NCBI GenBank assembly: GCA_902774025.1
Contig: CACYGY010000071.1
Location: forward strand, 1 to 32,212
Direction: 5' to 3'
Length of the DNA stretch: 32,212 bases
Origin: an uncultured Eubacteriales bacterium
GTDB lineage: Bacteria; Bacillota; Clostridia; Christensenellales; Aristaeellaceae
This document shows, one piece after another, positions 7,329 to 16,281 of this stretch. How positions within the stretch are numbered: the first letter of the stretch is position 1; each line of letters starts with the position of its first letter. The position numbers and the translations under genes were made by a program. The notes under the pieces were generated by a model, which saw only the letters and a program-made list of their open reading frames with translations, did not search any database and was not told the DNA's origin.

Positions 7329-8041
7329 CTATGCATCTGATATTTCATCAATGTCCGTGAATGGCTGTTTTTTTCAGAAATGCAGTTATATATTCATATA
7401 TTTCATCTTTCCTGTATACCATACAATTCATCAATTACCATGTGATTTCTGAATGGTTCTTCCAAAGAAAACCATCAATTCTGTGAGTCACCACTCTGCG
7501 GACCTTCCTCCCGGATAAAAAGGCATGGATCATGCCAGAAAAAGGGTTCCACATCAGATTACCCGGGAAGACAGCCATTTGGACAATCCTTCACCATTTC
7601 TACATTTTTCCAATCCCGAAACCCATCTGAACCAGTGATGCTTCATATCATGTCCCCCGCCATTGTAAAAAACCCCTGCTCCATCGGAGTAGCCTGTGAG
7701 TCGGAGGAATATCTGAAGAGCAGCGGAACATCTCATGGGCGGGAGTTTATCTTTGCGAAAAGGATCTTTTCCCAGGGACAGGCCTTTTTCTCCTGCAGAC
7801 AGTCATTCAGTTTATTTTCCACTTCACTGCTGATTGGATATAAAAAGTCTGTATCACCTGTTCTCGCCCTGGAACATTCAGCCATCCTCTCACAAATGCC
7901 GGACTTCCATCCGCATCAGCAGGGTATCCGTACGGAATCCTCAACCGCCGCTTCGGAACAGTTAACGATTCCTCCTACCCTGAAAAACCGGAGTGCAGAC
8001 ATCCAAACCGGTCTCGCCCGGAAAGCACGGGAAAACCGGAA

Positions 8042-8070
8042 AGGACCAGCTCATCCATGAAGCCGGTCCT
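8042..8070 (-). repeat. 10-bp hairpin downstream of kbl
   Basis: On the minus strand AGGACCGGCT and AGCTGGTCCT pair over 10 bp, with one G-U pair, around a 9-base loop. TTTCCGGTTTTCCC follows, counting the last T of the stem. It could be a second, downstream terminator for the tdh-kbl transcript or the 3' end of an RNA. Confidence 0.45.
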
Positions 8071-8142
8071 CCGAAAGCAAATTCCCATGCTATCGGCGCC
8101 ACCCCGAGAGAACTACCTTGCATGTCCTAAGGAGCCATATGT

Positions 8143-8190
8143 GGGCCAAAGCAGTCAAGTATAGCAGTAATGACAAGCTACTTTGGGCCC
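8143..8190. repeat. Long imperfect inverted repeat
   Basis: GGGCCAAAG (8143-8151) faces CTTTGGGCCC (8181-8190), complementary except for one extra G. Inside, TAGC (8162-8165) faces GCTA (8177-8180). An alternative inner pairing of AAG and CTT is possible. Its role is unknown. Confidence 0.5.
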
Positions 8191-8251
8191 GTTCAGTGGA
8201 GAGGGAGAGTTTGTGCCCTTTTCACGACTTTCGGGCGGTCGGGTTTGATAG

Positions 8252-8272
8252 AAAAAATCACAGGAGTCTGTG
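8252..8272 (-). terminator. Probable terminator of tdh-kbl
   Basis: On the minus strand CACAG-ACTC-CTGTG is followed by A and a run of six T's, 23 bases past the kbl stop. The stem is only 5 bp, so termination may be partial. Confidence 0.55.
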
Positions 8273-8295
8273 TTGTATCTGTAACGGAGATGCTC

Positions 8296-9483
8296 TCAGA
8301 TTCCCATTTCTTTCTTCACCTCGCCAAAGCAGCGGATTACAAAATCAAGATCTTCGATCGTATGTCCGGCGGAAACCTGTGTGCGGACACGTGCCTTGCC
8401 CATAGGCACAACCGGATAGGAGAAGCCCACGACATAGACTCCTTTTTCCAGCATCCGGGCTGCAAATTCCTGTGCCACACGGGCATCATAGAGCATAACC
8501 GGAACAATGGGATGGCTTCCTTCCGGAATATCAAATCCAAGCTTTCCCAGTTCCTTACGGAAATAGGCCGTATTAGCATGTACACGGTCCCGCAGTTCCG
8601 TGGATTCATTCAGCATGTCAAAAGTCTCACAGGCAGCAGCCGCAATCGCCGGCGCAAGCGTATTGGAGAACAGATAAGGCCGGCTGCGTTGGCGAAGCAG
8701 GTCAACGATACACTGCCTAGCCGCGGTATACCCTCCGCTTGCGCCACCCAATGCCTTACCCAGCGTACCGGTAATAATATCCACACGTCCCATGACACCG
8801 CAGTATTCCGGAGTTCCCCGGCCACGCTCACCCATGAACCCCACCGCATGGCTGTCATCCACCATGACCAGAGCATCATACTGATCTGCCAGGTCGCAGA
8901 TGCCCTTCAGATTGGCTATAAAGCCATCCATGGAGAAGACTCCATCCGTAGCGATCATGATTGTCTTCGCGCCTCCGGCCTTTGCCTCCTCCAGCTTCGC
9001 TTTCAGATCGTCCATGTTATTGTTCCGGTAACGAAATCGCATCGCCTTACACAGACGAACTCCGTCAATAATGCTGGCATGATTCAGTTCATCGGAGATA
9101 ATCGCGTCTTCCTTGCCAAGCAGGGTTTCAAACAGACCTCCGTTCGCATCAAAGCAGGAAGAATACAGTATGGCGTCGTCTGTACCCACAAAACCGGCGA
9201 TCTTCCGCTCCAGTGTTTTATGCACTTCCTGGGTGCCGCAGATAAAACGCACGCTGGAAAGACCGTATCCCCAACGGTCATAGCTGCGCTTTGCCGCTTC
9301 AATCAGGCGCGGATTGTCCGAAAGCCCCAGATAATTATTCGCGCACATGTTGATCACGCCGTTGATCCTGGTTGTGTCGATTCTGCTCCGCTGCGGCGTG
9401 GTAATGATGCGCTCGTCCTTGTAGGTGCCCGCTTTACTTATCTCCGCCAGTTCCGACTCGTAACGTTTCAGTGCTTCCTTCAC
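8296..9483 (-). CDS. kbl: Glycine C-acetyltransferase (2-amino-3-ketobutyrate CoA ligase)
   Basis: Kbl is a pyridoxal-phosphate enzyme that splits 2-amino-3-oxobutyrate with CoA into glycine and acetyl-CoA. It is the second step of threonine breakdown after Tdh. At 395 residues it has family length. The PLP lysine is Lys243 in [10 protein letters not shown], and [21 protein letters not shown] and [11 protein letters not shown] are typical alpha-oxoamine synthase stretches. The start codon is GTG at 9483. Its ribosome binding site AGGAGG lies inside the last codons of tdh, and only 4 bases separate the genes, so translation is coupled. The threonine operon context makes other alpha-oxoamine synthases unlikely. 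Confidence 0.95.
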   Translation of the reverse strand: MKEALKRYESELAEISKAGTYKDERIITTPQRSRIDTTRINGVINMCANNYLGLSDNPRLIEAAKRSYDRWGYGLSSVRFICGTQEVHKTLERKIAGFVGTDDAILYSSCFDANGGLFETLLGKEDAIISDELNHASIIDGVRLCKAMRFRYRNNNMDDLKAKLEEAKAGGAKTIMIATDGVFSMDGFIANLKGICDLADQYDALVMVDDSHAVGFMGERGRGTPEYCGVMGRVDIITGTLGKALGGASGGYTAARQCIVDLLRQRSRPYLFSNTLAPAIAAAACETFDMLNESTELRDRVHANTAYFRKELGKLGFDIPEGSHPIVPVMLYDARVAQEFAARMLEKGVYVVGFSYPVVPMGKARVRTQVSAGHTIEDLDFVIRCFGEVKKEMGI

Positions 9484-9487
9484 AGCC

Positions 9488-10543
9488 TCATTCCTCCTGT
9501 TCAGCGCATGTCCAATCCAGTACGACCTTGCCAGCCATGCCGCTGTTCATTGCGGCAAAACCAGCTTCGAATTCCTTATAGGAAAAACGGTGTGTAATCA
9601 TAGGCTTAAGGTCAAGACCTCCTTCGACCATGGTGATCATCTTATACCAGGTTTCAAACATCTTCCGTCCATAGATTCCCTGAAGCGTCAGGCCTTTCAT
9701 GATCACATGGTTCCAGTTGATCTGCACACCCGGCTGCTGAATGCCCAGTAAGGCAATCTTTCCGCCATTGCGCATATGCTCAATCATGCTGTTCAGGGCA
9801 GCGCCGCTTCCGCTCATCTCCAGCCCGACGTCAAATCCTTCCACCATATTCAGCCCTTCATAGATACCATCAACGGACTCGCGTGTCAGATTGATGGTTC
9901 TGGACGCTCCCATCTTCTTCGCCAGATCAAGCCTGTAATCATTGAGATCAGTAACTACCACGCTGCGTGCACCGTTTTTCCGACAAATCGCCGCCGCCAT
10001 AATTCCAATGGGTCCCGCGCCTGTTATCAGTACATCCTCACCAATCATATCGAACATCAGCGCGGTGTGGGTTGCGTTACCGAAGGCGTCGAAGAAAGAT
10101 ACCACTTCCTCATCAATGCCTTCCGGAATCGGAATCACGTTATACGCCGGAATCACCAGGTACTCGGCGAAAGCGCCATCACGGTTAACGCCCACACCCT
10201 TCGTGTTCTTGCACCACTGACCGTTTCCAGCCCTGCAGTTGCGGCAGTGTCCGCAGACGATATGACCTTCACCGGAAACGATCTGGCCAATGTGATATTG
10301 TGTGACGCCTGGCCCCAGTCCGGCTATCTCTCCAACATATTCGTGCCCAATGATAACCGGTGGCTTTATGTTTTCCTGACTCCAGGGGTCCCAGTTGTAT
10401 ATGTGCACATCCGTCCCGCAGATCGCAGTTTTGTGAACTTTGATCAGCACTTCTCCCATTCCCGGCTGCGGAACGGGCATTTTCTGAAGGACAAGGCCTC
10501 TTTCGGGTCTCACCTTGACCAGGGCATCCATCATTGTTTTCAT
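9488..10543 (-). CDS. tdh: L-threonine 3-dehydrogenase
   Basis: Tdh oxidises L-threonine with NAD+ to 2-amino-3-oxobutyrate, the unstable substrate of Kbl encoded next. The 351-residue protein is a zinc-dependent medium-chain dehydrogenase. The catalytic zinc ligands are Cys42 and the His67-Glu68 pair in GHEYVGE. The structural zinc site is Cys97, Cys100, Cys103 and Cys111. The NAD-binding loop is GAGPIG near residue 176. AGGAGG lies 5 bases before the ATG. I see no clear promoter or structured leader in the long gene-free DNA upstream. Confidence 0.95.
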   Translation of the reverse strand: MKTMMDALVKVRPERGLVLQKMPVPQPGMGEVLIKVHKTAICGTDVHIYNWDPWSQENIKPPVIIGHEYVGEIAGLGPGVTQYHIGQIVSGEGHIVCGHCRNCRAGNGQWCKNTKGVGVNRDGAFAEYLVIPAYNVIPIPEGIDEEVVSFFDAFGNATHTALMFDMIGEDVLITGAGPIGIMAAAICRKNGARSVVVTDLNDYRLDLAKKMGASRTINLTRESVDGIYEGLNMVEGFDVGLEMSGSGAALNSMIEHMRNGGKIALLGIQQPGVQINWNHVIMKGLTLQGIYGRKMFETWYKMITMVEGGLDLKPMITHRFSYKEFEAGFAAMNSGMAGKVVLDWTCAEQEE

Positions 10544-11397
10544 AGCTACCTCCTACCTGATTCAGTCAGTTTTCCCGTCCCAGACTTCACGACGAACCTT
10601 CACAAACGTCTCAGATTGTTTCCATAGGATATTTTGAAACTGCTGTCTGGTTCTTTCAGCCTTCCGTGATTCACAAAAGATAGAACCCAGACCTTTCGCT
10701 GCTCCTTCCTCCGCCTTCAAGTTTGATCTGTCCTCCATCGTCACGAAAAAATCGCTTCAATTGACAATATGCGCTCAACAGGAGTTCCAAAGAAACGATA
10801 CGATTGGGGTCTGTGAGTCATTTCCCCAAATAAACAGCAATACAGAGAGACACAGACTATCTTGCTATTCCGATGAAACATCCGAACAACCGGGCGTAAC
10901 AGGAAAACCGTTGGTGCAATCCTTTGGATTGCTGCAGTCCTTTCCGCCATCGCAATGTGTTCGGCATTGAGTTCCGCCAGGTTTCTGTTCAATCAGACCG
11001 TTCCCGATCGTGTCTGCTTATCTGTAAAATCACAAGTGATTCGTCAGGAAGAAGGGTGTGAACAACTTATCCGGAACCAGGGATGAGACTCCTGCACAGA
11101 CTGTTACGCTGAATACTGTCAAGCATGACCATCTGCAGCCGGATTGCTGATATCTCTGGGGGAGTCTTTCTGCCAAACCGCTTCCCTGCTACCTTTTTCA
11201 TGTGGAAGTTATCGGTATTTACGACGAGCATCCCGAATCAAGCATACTTATTCGAGGTTCAGATTTTACTTTTGCCTTTCTATCTGATCTGTTCCGTACG
11301 CTCAGAATTATGAATTTGACCAAGAGAGCAATCATCGCACCGATATGCTTATTCTATCACAGGTCTGTCAGGTTTTCAAAAACTCCTTTAAGAAAAG
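10544..11397. other. Gene-free stretch beside integrase remnant
   Basis: About 850 bases without a recognisable gene. It holds a perfect hairpin GCAATCC-TTT-GGATTGC (10916-10932), the palindrome AATCAC-AA-GTGATT (11028-11041) and TTGGGG/CCCCAA arms near 10805-10835. A 58- to 60-codon hydrophilic frame just upstream of tdh (10562-10744, minus strand) has no ribosome binding site and no known relative, so I do not call it. The stretch may be the residue of an element once integrated at tRNA-Arg, given the integrase tail that follows. Confidence 0.4.
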
Positions 11398-11481
11398 ATG
11401 ATTATGCAGGTTTACGATCATGTCACGAATGAACGTAATGCTAAGGCAGTTGAGAAACTGAACAGCCTGTTCGAGAAGTAA
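11398..11481 (+). pseudogene. Tyrosine recombinase (integrase) C-terminal remnant
   Basis: Only 27 codons remain: MIMQVYDHVTNERNAKAV and nine more residues, ending TAA at 11481. The motif M-x-V-Y-x-H-V with a following charged helix is the C-terminal end of phage and ICE integrases, and its Tyr is the one that attacks DNA. A stop codon lies four codons upstream in frame, and no integrase sequence is seen in the other frames before it, so the rest of the gene is gone. It points toward the 3' end of tRNA-Arg, the place where such integrases commonly insert their element. The family call rests on a short match. Confidence 0.55.
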
Positions 11482-11487
11482 TGGAAG

Positions 11488-11538
11488 AAACGGTAGTCAG
11501 ACCATCGTAGTAGCTGACTACCGTTTGACTACCATTTT
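11488..11538 (+). repeat. Three copies of an 11-base repeat, possible integrase arm sites
   Basis: TGACTACCGTT (11515-11525) is followed directly by TGACTACCATT (11526-11536). An inverted copy AACGGTAGTCA lies at 11489-11499. The inverted pair can form a 13-bp stem (11488-11500 with 11514-11526) around a 13-base loop. Direct and inverted short repeats between an integrase gene and the tRNA target are what arm-type binding sites look like. The stem with the later TTTT could instead be a terminator. Confidence 0.5.
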
Positions 11539-11598
11539 AAGAGTATTGAGGCTATTTCAGCCACTTTTGGCCAAGATTTTCCTTCTGATTTTTACGAC

Positions 11599-11634
11599 AA
11601 AAAATAAAGAGAAGCCTTATTTTTCAAGCTTCTC
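11599..11634 (-). terminator. Intrinsic terminator of tRNA-Arg
   Basis: On the minus strand GAGAAGC (11634-11628) and GCTTCTC (11615-11609) pair, followed by TTTATTTTTT. It starts 6 bases past the tRNA 3' end. Confidence 0.9.
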
Positions 11635-11640
11635 AGGAAA

Positions 11641-11714
11641 TGAGCCCGGCGGGATTCGAACCCACGACCTTTTGATTCGTAGTCAAACACTCTATCCAGC
11701 TGAGCTACGGGCCC
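11641..11714 (-). tRNA. tRNA-Arg (anticodon ACG)
   Basis: Acceptor GGGCCCG pairs with CGGGCTC, with one G-U pair, and the discriminator is A. The D arm contains AGCTGGATA. The anticodon loop is flanked by TTTGA and TCAAA and gives ACG, normally read with inosine for CGU, CGC and CGA. The T arm is GTGGG-TTCGAAT-CCCGC. CCA is not encoded. Its 3' half is a common integration site for mobile elements, which fits the integrase remnant next to it. Confidence 0.95.
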
Positions 11715-11747
11715 AAGGTCAAAGGACAATGTCCTGCTGACTCTGGC

Positions 11748-11776
11748 ATGATACCACTTGCATTGAAGAATGTCAA
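11748..11776 (-). promoter_or_regulatory. Promoter of tRNA-Arg
   Basis: On the minus strand TTGACA (11776-11771), a 17-base spacer and TATCAT (11753-11748), about 33 bases before the mature tRNA. Confidence 0.8.
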
Positions 11777-11891
11777 CATCATCCGGGCATAAACATGTTT
11801 TTCTTTTTATAAACTCATTCACTTCCTGGCAATCCAATGAAACAGCTCCAAAGATGAGGCTTTCCGCATTTTCCAGGTTTATCTTCCAGAA

Positions 11892-13490
11892 TCACGCTTG
11901 TCTGACATCTGTCAGTTTCACCAGCTTCCTTGTATTGCCGCTGCGAGGTGTAATCTGAATCCCGTCAAGCCTGAGATTATCCAGATGTCTTGCCCAGATT
12001 CCGCTGGCATCCACATCACCATGAGCATTACTTTCCGGATAGTTTTCATAAAACTCCGGAATCTCTTCAGGAATATGCAGAATTTCCTCATTATTCCTGT
12101 AGATCATCGTAAAATTCCGAATCGTGATATTTTCCGGTGCCTGACGAATCCGTTCTCCGGATCGATTCTTCCTCACAAAGCCCGTGAGAATGCAGGGCAG
12201 TTCAGCATTCTCGGCATATACATTTTCAATAAGGACGTCCCGAATGCTTCCTCCCCAGTATCGATTCACCCCCTTCTGACCGATATATGGATCCCCTGCC
12301 CGGTTCCTCATATTCAGACACAGATAAACCGGACAGAGAACCTTATTCATCCGTATATTGGTCACTCTGATGTCCGACACCGAAGAACCATCGCAGGACT
12401 CAATCGCGATGCCTGATGTGGAGCCAGGATAAATGTCCGGCAGGCAGAAAGCACAGTCCTCCACCGTTATATGACGAATGTCATGATATGTTTCCGTACC
12501 GATCTTAAAGCAGTTCATGACCGTCATGACCATACAGTCATGGATTCGGACGTTTTCCATATCCCGTCCTGTGGATGCAGGATTTTTTATAACGATGCCA
12601 TCGTCGGCACAGGATATAAAGCAATGCCGGATATCTACATCAGATGAACCGCACACATCAATCCCATCCGTATTCGCCACATGGCGGTTATCATCAATCA
12701 CGATATCATGGACTCTGACATGATCACTGCACTCCACTTTCAGCGTCCAGGCCATGGAATCATGCAGAATGACATGATCAATCTCAACATTTTCGCTGTC
12801 GTCCACCCAAAGCAGGCAGGACAAACGCCGCAGAGGAATCAATCCCTCGTCATATTTGTCCTCCGCATATCGGATGCGATTCCTGTAAAATGTTCTCACC
12901 GTCCCCGGGACAGTGTTGATCTCATTCTCCTGTTCTCTCGTAGGGAGCATTGTAACCGGAAATGGAGAAAGCGCAGGCTTCTCCCTAGGTTCGAAAACAA
13001 ACCATTCTCCACTTCCGGAAATTCGCCCTCCCCCGGTAATCCGCACATGTTTCGCCCCCTGTATGCAGAGCAATCCACCGCCTGATGACTCCTTCCCCTC
13101 CTTACTGATTTTCCCGCACCCGTCCGGTGTGTCATCTTCCTCCGGAAGGAGATCTTTCAGGTTCCTGGATGAAATCAGGCTGGCATCTGGCGCGACAAAG
13201 AGCGTCGTAAAGGAAGGAAGAGAAATGCTTCCAACAATGTATGATCCACCACTGACCAGGATTGTACCCCCGCCCTGCTCTTCAGCAGCCATTGCGGCCG
13301 CCCTGAATGCTTCCGTCACCACCACGCCCGAATCCGGTACAGCCCCAAAACTGCGCAGGTCAAAAACTCTATCGTTTTCAGATATCTGTATCTGTGAACC
13401 AATGTATTCACTGTAGGGTATATCCGGATAGTAATCACCGGGATAGACTTTTCCAAGATCCGGATAAGACGGCCTGTCCTTTCTGTCCAT
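11892..13490 (-). CDS. Glycoside hydrolase family 28-like beta-helix protein
   Basis: The 532-residue protein has the polygalacturonase (GH28) right-handed beta-helix. The N-terminal part DLRSFGAVPDSGVVVTEAFRAA is the usual lead-in to the first coils. Of the GH28 active-site motifs, Asn-Thr-Asp-Gly (NTDGIDVCGSS) and Asp-Asp (CADDGIVIKN) are present. The classical Gly-His-Gly position reads Met-Asn-Cys (VMNCFKIGTET) and the Arg-Ile-Lys position is not evident, as in divergent bacterial relatives. There is no signal peptide, so it would act inside the cell on imported pectin or other oligosaccharides. I chose ATG at 13490 because GGAG lies 9 bases upstream; an in-frame GTG at 13505 lacks one. 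The substrate is uncertain. Confidence 0.82.
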   Translation of the reverse strand: MDRKDRPSYPDLGKVYPGDYYPDIPYSEYIGSQIQISENDRVFDLRSFGAVPDSGVVVTEAFRAAAMAAEEQGGGTILVSGGSYIVGSISLPSFTTLFVAPDASLISSRNLKDLLPEEDDTPDGCGKISKEGKESSGGGLLCIQGAKHVRITGGGRISGSGEWFVFEPREKPALSPFPVTMLPTREQENEINTVPGTVRTFYRNRIRYAEDKYDEGLIPLRRLSCLLWVDDSENVEIDHVILHDSMAWTLKVECSDHVRVHDIVIDDNRHVANTDGIDVCGSSDVDIRHCFISCADDGIVIKNPASTGRDMENVRIHDCMVMTVMNCFKIGTETYHDIRHITVEDCAFCLPDIYPGSTSGIAIESCDGSSVSDIRVTNIRMNKVLCPVYLCLNMRNRAGDPYIGQKGVNRYWGGSIRDVLIENVYAENAELPCILTGFVRKNRSGERIRQAPENITIRNFTMIYRNNEEILHIPEEIPEFYENYPESNAHGDVDASGIWARHLDNLRLDGIQITPRSGNTRKLVKLTDVRQA

Positions 13491-13505
13491 TTTCCACATC
13501 TCCAC

Positions 13506-13794
13506 GCATTACGCTCGCTTTTCGCTCTCCAGGGATAATCCGGCAACAGATTTCTTTCCTCCTATCTCACTTTCCTGATGAATTTCACCGAAAACTGCTT
13601 CAGAAAAGAGAAATGACATTTGGAATCCTTTTCCAGAACGCTGATTCCGGGATTGTCTCAGAAAGGGATCCGGGAAAAAAGGAGGATACCTTCCGGGCAG
13701 GCTCCTCCTCTTTCAGGAATCTGATCGTACTGAAGTCCATGCCTGATCTCCCGGAGCAGGGGATGGCTTCCATTTCTTCCCTAATCATATCCGT
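13506..13794 (-). other. Former aroC tail / intergenic region
   Basis: After the aroC stop the same reading frame stays open for 64 codons to TGA at 13600-13602. Its first part has spacing like the AroC tail: Asp-Met, then Glu-Glu, Ile and Gly-Arg at matching places. The Arg-His-Asp-Pro signature is not there, and similarity ends after Gly-Arg. I see no terminator or clear promoter before the beta-helix gene. Confidence 0.4.
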
Positions 13795-14736
13795 TCATAT
13801 CTGTTTTCTGGAAATGGATGGTGTGGGGCGAAAAGCGCACTGAAAGACCAGTGGCATTCCATTCGTGATGCCGCCATTGATCCCTCCCGCATGATTCGTG
13901 GCTGTCCTGATTTTCTCTTTCTCCAGTTTCCACGGGTCATTTGCCTCGCTGCCTCTCATGCCGGACAGTTCAAAACCGCTGCCAAATGAGACCCCCTTCA
14001 CACCGGGAATTGAAAAAAGCATGTGCGAGAAAAGGCTCTCCGCAGAATCAAAGAAAGGTGAACCAAGTCCCGGTGGCAGACCTTTGATCCTGACTTCCCC
14101 GATCCCTCCCACTGAATCCCCCTCCTCCGCAGCCTGCTCGATGACAGAACGCACCTGCGGAACAAGTTCCCGTCGAACCAGCGGAAGTTCCATGTCCTTC
14201 AGAAAAGAAAGATCTTCCTCTTCCGGAATCTCCTCAAAAGCAGTGTCCCTGACAGTACCTACTGAGGCGATATGCGCTTCGATCTGAATTCCCTTGGATT
14301 CCAGGTATTGATCGCACATAGACCCTGCCACAACAAGCGGAGCAGTAAGGCGCCCTGAAAAACTGCCTCCGCCCCGGTAATCCTCAAAACCATGGTACCG
14401 TATGTGTCCGGTATAATCAGCATGCCCCGGGCGAAGCACATCCATCGCCTCGCCATAGTCTTCAGGGCGTTGCCCATTCGAACCGATGATAACACATACC
14501 GGCTGACCTGACGTTTTCCCCTGAAAAATGCCTGAAAGGAAAACAGGTTCATCCGCTTCCTGACGGGCCGTTGTGGTGCCGTCCCTGCCCGGTCTCCTGC
14601 GCTTCATATTCGCTTCAAGACGCGCCAGATCCAGTTTCATTCCGGCAGGAAATCCATCCAGGACCATTCCCACACATGGCCCATGGCTTTGCCCGAACAC
14701 CGTGATGCGCAAGCAGAGCCCGAATGAACTGCTCAC
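13795..14736 (-). CDS. aroC: Chorismate synthase, C-terminally truncated
   Basis: AroC converts 5-enolpyruvylshikimate-3-phosphate to chorismate with reduced FMN, the last common step to aromatic amino acids. The N-terminal three quarters are convincing: FGQSHG with His18, RPGHADYTG with His105, the DYRGGGSFSGR signature, and NHAGGINGGITNGMPL near residue 290. The protein ends at residue 313 with PTPSISRKQI. Family members normally run 350-390 residues and carry a third signature, Arg-His-Asp-Pro, that helps form the active site; it is missing here. The start GTG overlaps the aroA stop (GTGA), with GGGAGG 9 bases upstream, so the genes are co-translated. It may be a recent pseudogene, or the stop may be a sequencing error. 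Confidence 0.85.
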   Translation of the reverse strand: MSSSFGLCLRITVFGQSHGPCVGMVLDGFPAGMKLDLARLEANMKRRRPGRDGTTTARQEADEPVFLSGIFQGKTSGQPVCVIIGSNGQRPEDYGEAMDVLRPGHADYTGHIRYHGFEDYRGGGSFSGRLTAPLVVAGSMCDQYLESKGIQIEAHIASVGTVRDTAFEEIPEEEDLSFLKDMELPLVRRELVPQVRSVIEQAAEEGDSVGGIGEVRIKGLPPGLGSPFFDSAESLFSHMLFSIPGVKGVSFGSGFELSGMRGSEANDPWKLEKEKIRTATNHAGGINGGITNGMPLVFQCAFRPTPSISRKQI

Positions 14737-16004
14737 TCAGCAATCCCTCCCAGAGCCCTGTACGTATCCAGATACCCCGGCCAGGATTTGTTCAGTGCTT
14801 CCACATTTTCGGTTTCAATGCCTTTCTCGCAGACAAGGGCTGCAATCGAAGCAAGCATGACCATCCGATGATCATTCTGTGTGTCTATGCGGCAGCCTCC
14901 CCGCAGTTTCTCAACGCCCCGAATGACTATGGAATCGCCGTCTTCCCTTGCGCAACCCCCCAGAGTGTTCAGAATCTGTACGGTTCCCCGCAGCCGGTCG
15001 CACTCTTTCGCACGGAGTCTCCCGCAGCCTGTCAGTCTGCTCTCCCCTTCTGCGTGCTGACACACCAGCGCAAGCATCGGCGCGATATCCGGAGTATTGC
15101 TCATGTCCATGACAATTCCCTGCATTTTCCCTTTTCTGACGGAAACACCCGTATCCGACCGAATGACGGAAGCCCCCATTTTTTCCAGACAGTTCAGTAC
15201 TTCCCGGTCACCCTGCATGGAATCATCCTGCAATCCGTCCACCGTGACTTCACTGCCCTGAGCGTCCGCGCACAGGACCACAGCAGCCTGTGACCAGTCT
15301 CCCTCCAGTCTTTCGGAAACCGCATTGTAATGCTGACCTCCCGGAATCAGCCAGGTATACTGATCCTGCTGCTGCACCTGAATGCCGCTCTGTTCCAGTG
15401 ACCTGAGCGTCATGCGAATGTATCCGATAGACTCGATGGGAGGAATGACTTCCAGTACGGAAGCATCCCTCAGAAGAGGCAGCGAAAAAAGCAATCCCGA
15501 GATAAACTGCGATGAAACAAAGCCCGGAACAGAATACTTACCGGGTTCCAACCATCCCGCAACAGTCAGCTCTGCGGCTCCGTCAGCGCCCTCCCCCATG
15601 TGCCACTGTACTCCCCTGGGGACAAACAGGTCTCTGTATACATCCATGGGTCTCTGTCCAAGACGGCCATGCATTCTGAAAATCCCTTTTCCGCACAGGC
15701 TCAGGGCCAGGGGAACAGAAAAACGCAGCGTGGAGCCACTCTCCCCGCAATCAAACACAGGAAACAGATCCGGCTTGCCGGCATGCCCCCGTACCGTCAT
15801 TACATCACCCGAGACGCTGAAAAACGCGCCAAGTGTTTCAAGACATTTGGCGGTTGCCCGCACATCCTCTGACTCCATATAGCCCTGCAGTTCTGTCTGT
15901 CCGTGTGTCATGGCGGCACAGATCATTCTGCGGTGCGTATCGGACTTGGAAGCCGGCGCACTCATCCTGCCCACAAGTTTCCCGGGTTTGAATACTGTTT
16001 TCAC
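14733..16004 (-). CDS. aroA: 3-phosphoshikimate 1-carboxyvinyltransferase (EPSP synthase)
   Basis: AroA joins shikimate 3-phosphate and phosphoenolpyruvate to make EPSP, the substrate of AroC encoded next. The 423-residue length is normal. Substrate-binding residues are visible: Lys20-Ser21 and Arg25 in PASKSDTHRR, CGESGSTLRF (86-95), GQRPMD (116-121), DMSNTPDIAP with the catalytic Asp, NDHRMVM and the C-terminal NKSWPGY lysine. The start is GTG at 16004, with GGCAGGA 7 bases upstream. The two-gene aroA-aroC unit is divergent from the polyamine operon. I see no clear promoter for it in the T/C-rich 200 bases upstream. Confidence 0.95.
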   Translation of the reverse strand: MKTVFKPGKLVGRMSAPASKSDTHRRMICAAMTHGQTELQGYMESEDVRATAKCLETLGAFFSVSGDVMTVRGHAGKPDLFPVFDCGESGSTLRFSVPLALSLCGKGIFRMHGRLGQRPMDVYRDLFVPRGVQWHMGEGADGAAELTVAGWLEPGKYSVPGFVSSQFISGLLFSLPLLRDASVLEVIPPIESIGYIRMTLRSLEQSGIQVQQQDQYTWLIPGGQHYNAVSERLEGDWSQAAVVLCADAQGSEVTVDGLQDDSMQGDREVLNCLEKMGASVIRSDTGVSVRKGKMQGIVMDMSNTPDIAPMLALVCQHAEGESRLTGCGRLRAKECDRLRGTVQILNTLGGCAREDGDSIVIRGVEKLRGGCRIDTQNDHRMVMLASIAALVCEKGIETENVEALNKSWPGYLDTYRALGGIAE

Positions 16005-16203
16005 TCCGCGGTCCTGCCTTTCGTGCTATTCCTGTGTGATTCCATCCTGTATGCTATCACGGAATGGGCCTTTTGTGTTGTTTTCTTACTGTACCCTGAT
16101 GTTTTCCCTTTGTTTTCCTTTCTTTATTTATATGGTTTTTCTTACAGTCCGGCATCCGTCTTCCGTCTTGATTTCTGACCTGGAAAAGATTTCCGCCGAC
16201 CTA

Positions 16204-16233
16204 TTGACAGCATGCTGCAATCTGTGGTTTAAT
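16204..16233 (+). promoter_or_regulatory. Promoter of the regulator-potABCD operon
   Basis: TTGACA (16204-16209), an 18-base spacer and TTTAAT (16228-16233). Transcription would start near 16240, immediately before the twin inverted repeats. Confidence 0.7.
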
Positions 16234-16246
16234 GGGGACCGTCTTT

Positions 16247-16267
16247 GAGTTTAGTTCTCCTAAACTC
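16247..16267 (+). promoter_or_regulatory. Operator 1 of the XRE-cupin regulator
   Basis: GAGTTTAG-TTCTC-CTAAACTC, a perfect 8-bp inverted repeat with a 5-base centre, lies at about +8 to +28 of the predicted transcript. Its core GTTTAG-N5-CTAAAC recurs 34 bases on. Assigning it to the adjacent helix-turn-helix protein is inference. Confidence 0.7.
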
Positions 16268-16281
16268 GCATTCTTACTTTC

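Larger units (their letters stand above)
7329..8251. other. Long gene-free stretch
   Basis: More than 900 bases without a recognisable gene. The first part, about 7370-7450, is AT-rich. Open frames of 60 to 141 codons exist, but none has a convincing ribosome binding site or product. The right end holds two inverted repeats (8042-8070 and 8143-8190) downstream of kbl. Confidence 0.5.

Noticed and set aside
7635..8060. 141-codon plus-strand frame in the long gene-free stretch
   Set aside because: No start signal and no family resemblance.
8170..9597. 475-codon plus-strand frame across kbl
   Set aside because: It is the shadow of kbl, which has clear family motifs.
10562..10744. Small hydrophilic frame just upstream of tdh
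   Set aside because: Composition is protein-like and the strand matches tdh, but there is no ribosome binding site and no recognisable relative.
13600..13797. UGA read as an amino acid in aroC
   Set aside because: Other genes here (tdh, kbl, hslO, potB) end at TGA exactly where their families end, so UGA is a normal stop. The downstream frame also lacks the expected signature.
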